Assembly (NCBI GenBank): GCA_005888425.1 | Contig: VAZF01000364.1 | Coordinates: 1-8,584, forward strand | Source: Alphaproteobacteria bacterium | GTDB taxonomy: Bacteria; Pseudomonadota; Alphaproteobacteria; ATCC43930; CGMCC-115725 | DNA: 8,584 bases | Reading direction: 5' to 3' | Part shown: positions 1 to 5,725 of the stretch, one piece after another | Position numbering within the stretch: the stretch's first letter is position 1 | How the letters are laid out: every line of letters begins with the position of its first letter | Program-made: the position numbers and the translations under genes | Notes under the pieces: model-generated | Database searches by the model: none | The model's input: the letters and a program-made list of their open reading frames with translations, nothing else | What the model was told of the DNA's origin: nothing

Positions 1-155
1 TTCCGTTCAATCCATGCCTCTAATAATAGGATGAGGACCTCGTCGTCGCTCAGTCCTGTCCGATGCATCAGACCATCCACAACAAGCCGCGCGTCCGGGT
101 TTTGTTGTAAAAACCGCTGCCATTCCTCATCAAGGGTCGCTCGGTGCTGGCCCAT
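1..155 (-). CDS. Unrecognised protein, N-terminal 51 codons (runs off left edge)
   Basis: An open frame starts at ATG 155-153 and runs without a stop to the window edge. It begins MGQHRATLDEEWQRFLQ and continues through a segment rich in Asp, Glu and Leu (LSDDEVLILLLEAW) that should be helical. An in-frame TAA lies two codons upstream of the ATG, so no longer start is possible. A good sigma70-type promoter (TTGACG, 16 bp, GATAAT) sits directly upstream on the same strand, which is the main support for a real gene. Transcription from it would give a leader of only about a dozen bases, with no clear Shine-Dalgarno sequence. No signal peptide or membrane segment is visible in the part seen. I do not recognise a family; it reads like a small soluble acidic protein. 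It is divergent from gmd across about 600 bp, so the operators there could serve either side. Confidence 0.55.
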   Translation of the reverse strand, partial: MGQHRATLDEEWQRFLQQNPDARLVVDGLMHRTGLSDDEVLILLLEAWIER

Positions 156-172
156 CTGTTAGTCACGTTTCC

Positions 173-200
173 ATTATCCGGGCGCCGCAGTATACGTCAA
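173..200 (-). promoter_or_regulatory. Sigma70-type promoter for the left-edge gene
   Basis: On the minus strand, TTGACG (200-195, 5 of 6 to the -35 consensus) is followed by a 16 bp spacer and GATAAT (178-173, 5 of 6 to the -10 consensus). The predicted transcription start is near 166, about 11 bases before the ATG at 155. The fit and the position relative to an open frame are both good; activity is inferred. Confidence 0.55.
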
Positions 201-326
201 AGCATTAGGAGCCAGAACTCAGTTGGAGCGCACCGCGGACGCCGAATGCAGACAGAAGGGAGCTGCGTGAACTGGCGTTGGTCGCCTACTGAGGGTAGTC
301 GTCTCCGTAATGTGAGAATTGCGGAG

Positions 327-340
327 TTGACGACTGTCAA
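327..340. promoter_or_regulatory. FNR/FixK-type palindrome TTGAC-N4-GTCAA
   Basis: The sequence TTGACGACTGTCAA is a perfect 5+5 inverted repeat with a 4 bp centre. FNR and FixK boxes follow TTGAT-N4-ATCAA or the looser TTGA-N6-TCAA, so this fits that superfamily with a T-to-C change in each half. It lies 49 bp (centre to centre) upstream of the CRP-type site. It could bind a Crp/Fnr-family protein encoded elsewhere, and it could also be fortuitous. Confidence 0.4.
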
Positions 341-374
341 TCGCTCGTCGCCGAGCATTTCTGCCCGTTTCGAC

Positions 375-390
375 TGTGACCCACGTCACA
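375..390. promoter_or_regulatory. Perfect CRP-type operator TGTGA-N6-TCACA
   Basis: TGTGACCCACGTCACA contains the exact half-sites of the classical CRP consensus at the exact spacing, and its arms extend to six bases each (TGTGAC and GTCACA) around a 4 bp centre. A random exact TGTGA-N6-TCACA match would be expected about 0.008 times in a window of this size with equal base use. A Crp-family regulator with a CRP-like recognition helix is encoded at 6707-7399 and an adenylate cyclase at 3579-5630, so a ligand source and a candidate binder are both in the window. The site centre is 68 bp before the small ORF at 451 and 373 bp before gmd. No convincing -10 box was found at the usual activator distances, so the regulated promoter is not settled. 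Confidence 0.65.
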
Positions 391-450
391 CTGCTAACAG
401 CGGCCCCGGTCTAAGCAGAAAAAACATGATTTCTGCGGGGCGAACTCGCT

Positions 451-555
451 ATGCGGGTCAATGTCATCGAAATCATTATAGCAATGATTTTTTTGTCAGT
501 TGCGATCACCCTGATTGGATCGCTATTGATCGACGTCCTTGGTGCCGTCTTCTAG
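451..555 (+). CDS. Possible 34-residue single-pass membrane peptide
   Basis: ATG at 451 opens a 34-codon frame ending in TAG at 553-555. It starts MRVNVIEIIIAMIFLSVAI and ends LLIDVLGAVF. Nearly the whole chain is one hydrophobic segment with one early Arg, the composition of small bacterial membrane proteins. A GCGGGG stretch about ten bases upstream is a weak ribosome-binding site. It lies in an AT-richer patch about 60 bp downstream of the CRP-type site, where a cAMP-controlled transcript could begin. No family is recognised. A hydrophobic frame of this length can arise by chance, so confidence is limited. Confidence 0.35.
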   Translation: MRVNVIEIIIAMIFLSVAITLIGSLLIDVLGAVF

Positions 556-661
556 GCGAAAGCGCTACTTCTAAAGGCGCGCGGGGAACCAACCACCACC
601 CTCCGGCAGCCGTTGCCGTCGCCCTCCCCCGCCAGTCGCCCGAGAATCCCTCGCAGACCGC

Positions 662-726
662 AGATGACCGGTCCGATCTGTGCAGATCAGTCTCTAATTA
701 CCGGAACCAATCGGACAAGATGACCG
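662..726. repeat. Repeat-framed palindromic leader upstream of gmd
   Basis: A nested arrangement is visible. The direct repeat AGATGACCG occurs at 662-670 and again at 718-726. Inside these, GTCCGAT (671-677) is the inverted complement of ATCGGAC (710-716). Inside those lies the palindrome GATCTG-TG-CAGATC (675-688). The whole block ends 29 bases before the gmd start. It may be an operator for a dimeric regulator or a folded 5' leader; the sequence alone does not decide. Confidence 0.4.
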
Positions 727-743
727 TGGACCTCTCATTGAGG

Positions 744-749
744 TATATT
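744..749 (+). promoter_or_regulatory. Possible -10 box just before gmd
   Basis: TATATT matches the -10 consensus at 5 of 6 positions, with ATGACC (720-725) 18 bp upstream as a weak -35. Transcription would begin at or within a base or two of the gmd ATG at 756, giving a leaderless message. This competes with the idea that TTGAGG at 738-743 acts as the ribosome-binding site on a longer transcript. Confidence 0.2.
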
Positions 750-755
750 TAACGT

Positions 756-1814
756 ATGACAAAGCGAGCTTTGATTATCGGCATCACCGGGCAGGACGGC
801 TCGTATCTTGCGGAGCTACTCGCCGGTAAATTGTACGATGTTCATGGCGTAATTCGTCGTTCCAGTTTGTTCAATACGGATCGCATTGATCACATGTACT
901 GCGATCCGCATTCGCAAAATCCCGGAGTACGGTTGCATTATGGTGATCTGACGGATGCCAGCACGGTCCGGCGAGTACTCGAGGACGTTAAGCCTGATGA
1001 GGTCTACAACCTCGCAGCACAAAGCCATGTCCGCGTATCGTTTGATATGCCGGAATACACTGCCGATGTAGTCGCGATGGGCACCTTGCGCATTATTGAG
1101 GCTTTGCGCGACCATGTCATTCATAGTAGCCGCGCTGTGCGTTACTATCAGGCCGGATCGTCCGAAATGTTCGGATCGGCACCGCCGCCGCAGAACGAGA
1201 AAACACCATTCTACCCACGTAGCCCGTACGGGGTGAGTAAATTAGCCGCGCATTGGTTCTCGATAAACTATCGAGAAGCCTATAATCTTTTCATCTGCAA
1301 CGGCATTCTCTTTAATCATGAGAGCCCGCGCCGCGGCGAAACTTTTGTTACGCGGAAGGTCACCCGTGCCGTCGGGAGGATCAGCCAGGGACTTCAGGAC
1401 AAATTATATCTGGGGAACCTCAGCGCGCGACGCGACTGGGGATATGCCGCCGATTATGTGGAGGCAATGTGGCTAATGCTGCAACAGGATGAACCCGATG
1501 ATTTTGTGATTGCGACCGGCGAAACGCACAGCGTTGGAGAGCTTGTCGAGCTTGCCTTCGCGGAAGCCGGGCTTGATTGGCGCCGCCACGTTGTTATCGA
1601 CCAGCGATATCTACGCCCAACTGAGGTCGATAACTTATGTGGCGATGCCGCCAAAGCCACCGATCAGCTAGGCTGGCGCCCTCGCGTGACCTTCCCGGAG
1701 TTGATCACAATGATGGTGGCCCATGATTGTAAGCTCGCCCAAAGTGAGCAAGCCTTATCTCAGGCGGGCTTTATAACGCCTGCCAGAGGCGCTGCGATGG
1801 CGGGTGGCAATTGA
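756..1814 (+). CDS. gmd: GDP-mannose 4,6-dehydratase
   Basis: This enzyme converts GDP-D-mannose to GDP-4-keto-6-deoxy-D-mannose in the cytoplasm using a tightly held NADP(H), the first committed step to GDP-L-fucose, GDP-rhamnose and related sugars. The 352-residue length fits the family. It is an extended SDR protein: the Rossmann motif GITGQDGSYLAELL is at residues 9-22, the catalytic cluster G-S-S-E-M-F-G at 134-140 (Ser135, Ser136, Glu137), Tyr158-x3-Lys162 in SPYGVSK, and the family block NHESPRRGETFVTRK at 187-201. A Ser-Ser-Glu triad replaces the more common Thr-Ser-Glu. ATG 756 is chosen because the Rossmann strand begins at once; TTGAGG at 738-743 is a plausible if distant ribosome-binding site. 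It overlaps fcl by one base, which fixes the pathway branch as fucose. In Bradyrhizobium the same enzyme is called NoeL when it serves Nod-factor fucosylation. Confidence 0.96.
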   Translation: MTKRALIIGITGQDGSYLAELLAGKLYDVHGVIRRSSLFNTDRIDHMYCDPHSQNPGVRLHYGDLTDASTVRRVLEDVKPDEVYNLAAQSHVRVSFDMPEYTADVVAMGTLRIIEALRDHVIHSSRAVRYYQAGSSEMFGSAPPPQNEKTPFYPRSPYGVSKLAAHWFSINYREAYNLFICNGILFNHESPRRGETFVTRKVTRAVGRISQGLQDKLYLGNLSARRDWGYAADYVEAMWLMLQQDEPDDFVIATGETHSVGELVELAFAEAGLDWRRHVVIDQRYLRPTEVDNLCGDAAKATDQLGWRPRVTFPELITMMVAHDCKLAQSEQALSQAGFITPARGAAMAGGN

Positions 1815-2764
1815 TGCAAACGGCGCGCATTATTTACCCTCTAAAAGGCCGGCGGGTGTTCGTTTCAGGCCATCGCGGCATGGTTGGTTCGGCGCTTATT
1901 CGTCGTATCCGCGCCGAAGAGTGCCTCATCTTAACCGCAACTCGCGAAGAACTCGATCTGCGTGATCAGAAGGCGGTGGGCGATTGGTTTCTGACCAACC
2001 TTCCGGATACGGTTTTTGTTGCGGCCGCGCATGTCGGTGGCATTTACGAAAATGCTACTCATCCAGGAGAGTTCCTCTATGACAACCTCGCAATTGCGGC
2101 GAACATCATTGAGGCAGCGCGACGGACAGCTGTCCGCAAGCTGATGTTTCTTGGATCATCTTGCATTTACCCCCGCTTGGCCGCTCAGCCGATACGAGAG
2201 AGCTGTTTACTTACGGGACCGTTGGAACCCACTAACGAGTGGTACGCGATTGCAAAGATCGCTGGACTAAAATTGTGCCAGGCATATCGAAGACAGTACG
2301 GGTGCGATTTCATCTCCGCCATGCCGACCAACCTTTATGGCCCCGACGACAATTTCGAATTGCTCTCAAGCCATGTCCTCCCGGCGCTCCTAGCGAAAAT
2401 TGATAGCGCGACCCGTTCCGGCGATCCGACAGTTACGATCTGGGGAACCGGTACGCCGCGCCGCGAGTTTCTCCACGTCGACGACCTTGCTGAGGCGCTC
2501 GTGTTCCTGATGCGGACGTGGTCGGAGGAGCAGCCCATAAACGTCGGTACCGGTACGGAGGTGACAATCCTCGAACTCGCGCAAACGATAGCTACGGTAA
2601 TCGGCTACAAAGGCCGGTTTGTCTTCGACGCGACAAAGCCCGACGGAGCGCCCCGGAAGCTGCTCGATACTTCTCAACTGGCAGCACTGGGCTGGCGGCC
2701 GCATATCGATCTTGCGACGGGTATAAGACAAACCTACGACTGGTACCGGACGCATATTTTATAG
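1814..2764 (+). CDS. fcl: GDP-L-fucose synthase (epimerase/reductase)
   Basis: This NADPH-dependent SDR enzyme epimerises C3 and C5 of GDP-4-keto-6-deoxy-mannose and reduces C4 to give GDP-L-fucose. The 316-residue chain carries GHRGMVG at residues 19-25, SSCIYP at 115-120, NEWYAIAK at 141-148 and SSHVLPA at 185-191. Ser115, Cys117, Tyr144, Lys148 and His187 align with Ser107, Cys109, Tyr136, Lys140 and His179 of the Escherichia coli enzyme at a constant offset of eight, so the catalytic set is complete. A TTG at 1811 could add one residue, but ATG 1814 is preferred: it sits in the coupling sequence TGATG with the gmd stop, and GGGTGG about seven bases upstream can serve as the ribosome-binding site. 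Co-translation with gmd is therefore likely. The rhizobial name for the same activity in Nod-factor synthesis is NolK. No fucosyltransferase follows it here. Confidence 0.96.
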   Translation: MQTARIIYPLKGRRVFVSGHRGMVGSALIRRIRAEECLILTATREELDLRDQKAVGDWFLTNLPDTVFVAAAHVGGIYENATHPGEFLYDNLAIAANIIEAARRTAVRKLMFLGSSCIYPRLAAQPIRESCLLTGPLEPTNEWYAIAKIAGLKLCQAYRRQYGCDFISAMPTNLYGPDDNFELLSSHVLPALLAKIDSATRSGDPTVTIWGTGTPRREFLHVDDLAEALVFLMRTWSEEQPINVGTGTEVTILELAQTIATVIGYKGRFVFDATKPDGAPRKLLDTSQLAALGWRPHIDLATGIRQTYDWYRTHIL

Positions 2765-3045
2765 AGCTACTGGCCGACACAGGGCCGGTTGCTGTGTTGT
2801 GCTGCAACCGCCCGCACGCACTCAGCCGCAAGGGCCGGTATGGATGTTGAACCAATACAACCAAGGTGGTGGCTTGGTGGCTTGCGATGTCTGTTCAGCG
2901 ACCGCAATGATCTCGTAACCGGCTTGACCTATACTGGTCGCGAAATCTTCATGTTATGCAGGCCCCGGAGCTTAGCTGGGCAGGGCTGAGTCGGCGAGTC
3001 GCCGATAGTGGCCGGCACGCCCTTGCGTTTACTGCAGCCTCTCTG
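2765..3045. other. Non-coding spacer after fcl
   Basis: No gene is supported in these 281 bases. Besides the hairpin near its start, it contains the direct repeat AGGGCCGGT at 2781-2789 and 2831-2839, an exact tandem GGTGGCTT twice at 2868-2883, and an isolated TATACT at 2930-2935 that resembles a -10 box but lacks a convincing -35. An open frame starting at 2956 leads into the secreted protein described next, but its first 30 codons lack a ribosome-binding site and look untranslated. Confidence 0.4.
2786..2810 (+). terminator. Hairpin after fcl, possible terminator without a T tract
   Basis: CGGTTGC (2786-2792) and GCAACCG (2804-2810) form a perfect 7 bp stem with an 11-base loop, beginning 22 bases after the fcl stop. 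The bases that follow are C-rich, not a run of T, so this is not a classical intrinsic terminator. It may protect the 3' end of the gmd-fcl message. Confidence 0.3.
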
Positions 3046-3450
3046 ATGTACAGGTCGAAAATCATTGCAGCTGCTTTACTTTGTTTAGTACAGTGCAATT
3101 CGGTCCGACCGACCCATGCTTTTACTAGATATTTGCTAGTCTCCGGACGAGAGGTGGTCTCGCCGGCAATTGAAATCGCTGTCTCCTCCAGGAAAGCTGA
3201 CTGTTCACGAGCTCAACAGCTTTACGAGGCGGCGAGCTCGGATGCGCGCATCCTCGAACGAGCGATTTTCCTTTTGAACTTTCGTCAAGAGGTCGAACGC
3301 GCTCTGGGAAAAAGGCTCTCTGATGAAGAGCTTGGGACTCTCGCAGCCCAAGCCAGAGCTGAGGCTCATCGCTGGTATAAGTATCTGCAAGAACCACAGC
3401 ATGGCTGCTCACAGGGCCGCTCGGCCTCTTGCATTGGGCCATGCATCTAG
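3046..3450 (+). CDS. Small secreted hypothetical protein
   Basis: The frame is 134 codons from ATG 3046 to TAG. I chose this start over ATG 2956 because it places a textbook Sec signal peptide at the N-terminus: MYRSK, then the hydrophobic run IIAAALLCLV, then cleavage likely after T-H-A at residue 25. A Cys at 17 follows Leu-Val-Gln, which is a poor lipobox. The mature part is about 110 residues, strongly helical and charged in its second half (from about residue 58, RAQQLYEAASSDARILERAI, onward), with Cys residues near its end (CSQGRSASCIG). No family is recognised and the ribosome-binding site is weak. It lies 128 bp upstream of the receptor cyclase on the same strand, so it could be exported to the same compartment as the cyclase sensor domain. 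That link is inference; the gene itself is probable, not certain. Confidence 0.45.
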   Translation: MYRSKIIAAALLCLVQCNSVRPTHAFTRYLLVSGREVVSPAIEIAVSSRKADCSRAQQLYEAASSDARILERAIFLLNFRQEVERALGKRLSDEELGTLAAQARAEAHRWYKYLQEPQHGCSQGRSASCIGPCI

Positions 3451-3477
3451 CGCACTCCAACAACGGCGCTCCCGGCC

Positions 3478-3503
3478 TTGACGGAGGCAAGCCGCGCCGT
3501 CAA
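3478..3503. promoter_or_regulatory. Inverted repeat TTGACGG-N12-CCGTCAA upstream of the cyclase
   Basis: Two perfect 7 bp arms (3478-3484 and 3497-3503) flank a 12-base centre, 75 bp before the cyclase start codon. It could be an operator for a dimeric regulator or the hairpin ending the upstream small gene. A short T run at 3521-3525 is too far away for an intrinsic terminator. The left arm resembles a -35 box, but no -10 box was found at a suitable distance. Confidence 0.35.
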
Positions 3504-3578
3504 CCTGCCTATCTGAAATGCCGTTTTTCCTAGGGACGCCGAACCGGCCTCGACGTCTAGCCAGTGTTCAAGGAAGCC

Positions 3579-5630
3579 ATGAGGCGGGTCCGCCGAGTTT
3601 TAAGTAAGCAGCTGCACTATTTAGTCCCGCTGCCGATTTTGTTGCTCTCCTTTTTAGCTTGGGTAAGCGAGCCCCAGGCGCTCGTTCAGTTCCGCATGGC
3701 TGTTTTTGACGAGTTTCTGCGCCTTAAGCCACGGCAGTACGAGCCCGTCCCCGTCCGAATAGTGGATATCGACGAGGAAAGCATCGAACGCTTTGGCCAG
3801 TGGCCCTGGCCGCGGACGCTTCTGGCCAAGCTGGTTCAGCGGCTCAATGAACTCGGTGCGGCCGTCATCGGCTTCGATATTCTGTTGATCGATCCAGATC
3901 GGACAACGCCCGCTCGCGTTATAAAGGGCCTCGAAGAAATTACACCGGACGATCCGATAATAGCGCGCTTTGCGGGCCTACCTGACCACGATCAGGTGCT
4001 GGCCGAAGCGTTTGGACATGCCCGTATTGTCATTGGCTTTGCACCCCGCTCCGGAGAATTAACACGATCACCGCAGGCGAAGGCGAGCTTTGCGACAGCC
4101 GGGGACGATCCACTCATGTGGGTTCCACAATATCCGAGTGCTGCCCCCGCGCTTCCGATGCTCGAAGGGGCCGCCGCCGGTAACGGAAGCCTCGGGACCT
4201 TGCTGGAGCATGACGGCATTGCACGACGCGTGCCGCTGCTAACCGCGATCGGGGGCAAACTTTATCCCGCTCTCGCACTCGAAATGCTGCGGGTTGCGCA
4301 GAACGCGCGCACCTACATCGTCAAATCCGCGGGCGCAAGCGGCGTCAGCGCGTTCGGCGAACATACCGGCATCACTGCGATCAAGGTCGGCAATATAACG
4401 ATGCCAACCGGCCACGACGGCACCGTATGGATCCATGCCACGCCGCATCGATCCGAGCGCTTCGTGCCTGCGTGGAAGATTTTAGACGGCAGCGCGGATC
4501 CCGATCTGGTCAGAGATAATGCCGTGATTGTCGGCACCACGGCTGAAGGGCTGAAGGAATTTCGCCCGACTCCGTTGGATCCAGCAGCATCAGGCGCAGA
4601 AATACACGCACAGTTACTTGAGCAGATGTTGCTCGGGGACAATGTGGAGCGACCGGATTGGGCACGCGGCGCAGAAGTTGTTTTCATGCTCGAGATTGCG
4701 CTTGCGATCGTGCTCTTACTCCCTCGGGTCGGCGCGCGATGGACGGCACTGGTCGGAGCTGCGGCCGTGGCCCCGGCCCTTCTTGGTTCATGGTATGCTT
4801 ACACAACGTACAACTGGCTGCTCGATCCGGTCTTCCCGTCCTTGGTGGGCGGGCTGGTTTATCTGAGTTCCTCGGCCGTGCTGTTTTTGCGTGCTGAGGC
4901 TGAACGCCGGCATGTGCGGCACGCATTTAGCCGCTATCTTGCGCCCTCCATCGTCGCGCAGCTCGCCGAACACCCTGAGCGCCTAAAACTCGGTGGCGAG
5001 TCCCGGGAGTTGACGATAATGTTCAGTGATATTCGTGGGTTCACCACAATTTCAGAAGCGCTGGACCCGCAGGGTCTGACGACGTTTCTGAACCGATACC
5101 TGACCCCAATGACCGATGTGATCCTGTCGAACTCGGGCACCGTCGATAAGTATATGGCCGACGGGATTATGGCATTTTGGAATGCTCCACTGGCCGACCC
5201 GACGCATGCAGAGCACGCTTGCCGTGCCGCCCTTGGAATGCGGAGTGCACTCGTTAAGCTGAATGATGCATGGCGCGCAGAAGCCCAGGCTGCCGGGCGC
5301 CCTTTCCGAGAAGTGCGTGCTGGTATCGGCCTAAATACTGGACACTGTATAGTTGGCAATCTGGGCTCGGATCAGCGCTTCGATTACTCGGTCTTAGGCG
5401 ATGACGCCAACGTTGCCTCCCGTCTCGAAGGTCAGACCAAGACGTATTATGTCGATATCATCGTCGGAGAGCGAACGGCTGATCAGGTACCAGATCTTGC
5501 TCTGCTTGAACTCGATCTCAACCAGGTCTTAGGTAAAACAAAGCCCGTCCGCATATTCTTCCTACTTGGCGATGGCCAGAAATCTTGCAACACGTTTATG
5601 CACTCTATGAAGCTAGAATTCGTGAATTAA
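3579..5630 (+). CDS. CHASE2-domain class III adenylate cyclase, altered C-terminus
   Basis: This receptor enzyme makes cAMP from ATP. A first membrane helix (about residues 13-29) leads to a periplasmic CHASE2 sensor (about 31-345, with VDIDEESIERFGQWPWPR and GFDILLID), then three membrane helices (about 366-385, 388-408 and 418-437) and a cytoplasmic catalytic domain (about 470-660). Metal-binding Asp484 (FSDIRGFT) and Asp528 (VDKYMADG) are present, as are purine-contacting Lys524 and the transition-state pair Asn611 and Arg615 (NVASR). The partner position to Lys524 is Ser604, not Asp or Thr, which is like class IIIb adenylate cyclases. I chose ATG 3579 over GTG 3564 because AAGGA lies at ideal spacing before it; the protein is then 683 residues. 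After LLGDG the chain ends in an unfamiliar tail, while the usual family ending survives in another frame (see 5570-5686). A Crp-like regulator nearby is the likely effector. Confidence 0.92.
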   Translation: MRRVRRVLSKQLHYLVPLPILLLSFLAWVSEPQALVQFRMAVFDEFLRLKPRQYEPVPVRIVDIDEESIERFGQWPWPRTLLAKLVQRLNELGAAVIGFDILLIDPDRTTPARVIKGLEEITPDDPIIARFAGLPDHDQVLAEAFGHARIVIGFAPRSGELTRSPQAKASFATAGDDPLMWVPQYPSAAPALPMLEGAAAGNGSLGTLLEHDGIARRVPLLTAIGGKLYPALALEMLRVAQNARTYIVKSAGASGVSAFGEHTGITAIKVGNITMPTGHDGTVWIHATPHRSERFVPAWKILDGSADPDLVRDNAVIVGTTAEGLKEFRPTPLDPAASGAEIHAQLLEQMLLGDNVERPDWARGAEVVFMLEIALAIVLLLPRVGARWTALVGAAAVAPALLGSWYAYTTYNWLLDPVFPSLVGGLVYLSSSAVLFLRAEAERRHVRHAFSRYLAPSIVAQLAEHPERLKLGGESRELTIMFSDIRGFTTISEALDPQGLTTFLNRYLTPMTDVILSNSGTVDKYMADGIMAFWNAPLADPTHAEHACRAALGMRSALVKLNDAWRAEAQAAGRPFREVRAGIGLNTGHCIVGNLGSDQRFDYSVLGDDANVASRLEGQTKTYYVDIIVGERTADQVPDLALLELDLNQVLGKTKPVRIFFLLGDGQKSCNTFMHSMKLEFVN

Positions 5631-5686
5631 GAATTTCGCCGCCATCTATGGAATGGAACGGAGTGTACGAGGCCTTGACGAAATAA
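5570..5686 (+). pseudogene. Out-of-frame remnant of the cyclase C-terminal tail
   Basis: In the -1 (equivalently +2) frame relative to the cyclase, codons from 5570 to the TAA at 5684-5686 read RWPEILQHV, then YALYEARIREL, then a stretch ending PPSMEWNGVYEALTK. As I recall the family, CHASE2 cyclases close with a helix of the LYxLYxERIxxFR type, a Pro-rich turn and a W-D/N-G-V-x-x-A-T-K ending, so this segment is the expected terminus. It is not reached by the cyclase frame, which stops at 5628-5630 inside it. The helical stretch normally lying between the LLGD motif and this tail, roughly 35 to 45 residues by my recollection, is absent. The simplest reading is an internal deletion that also shifted the frame. 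A sequencing error alone would not explain the missing middle. No canonical slippery heptamer was found. Confidence 0.6.
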
Positions 5687-5725
5687 ACGGAATCGGAGTG
5701 TTCAGGTTTTGGCCCACCGGTAATG

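Larger units (their letters stand above)
156..755. other. Long control region between the left-edge gene and gmd
   Basis: About 600 bp with no convincing large gene. A 202-codon open frame crosses it from 144 to 752, but its translation is rich in Arg, Ser and Pro with no family resemblance, and it overlaps the promoter, operators and small peptide described here, so I treat it as spurious. From left to right the stretch holds a minus-strand promoter, an FNR-type palindrome, a perfect CRP-type operator, a possible small membrane peptide at 451-555, a C-rich stretch near 590-650 with no visible signal, and a repeat-framed palindromic leader at 662-726. Confidence 0.6.

Noticed and set aside
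671..716. A nod box upstream of gmd, suggested by the rhizobial context and ACCAATCGG
   Set aside because: The spaced ATC-N9-GAT units of the nod box are not present; the palindrome here is ATC-N6-GAT and the remaining similarity is a few bases.
144..752. A 202-codon plus-strand open frame before gmd
   Set aside because: Arg/Ser/Pro-rich translation with no family resemblance; it overlaps the promoter and start of the left-edge gene and all the palindromes of the control region. GC-rich DNA commonly gives such frames.
2518..2850. Open frame overlapping the 3' half of fcl and extending beyond it
   Set aside because: It is the out-of-frame shadow of an intact fcl gene, with an unnatural basic translation.
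2844..2918. A 24-codon frame with a C-x-x-C motif after fcl
   Set aside because: Very short, without a ribosome-binding site, and overlapping a tandem DNA repeat that explains its Gly-rich part.
3478..3525. Intrinsic terminator made of the TTGACGG/CCGTCAA hairpin and a later T run
   Set aside because: The T run begins 18 bases after the stem, too far to act with it.
3992..5359. Several minus-strand open frames inside the cyclase gene
   Set aside because: All lie opposite well-conserved CHASE2 or catalytic codons and have compositions typical of antisense shadows (Ser, Arg, Pro and Ala rich).
5529..5585. Programmed ribosomal frameshift to restore the cyclase tail
   Set aside because: No X-XXY-YYZ slippery heptamer lies in the right phase, and the missing middle of the tail is better explained by deletion.
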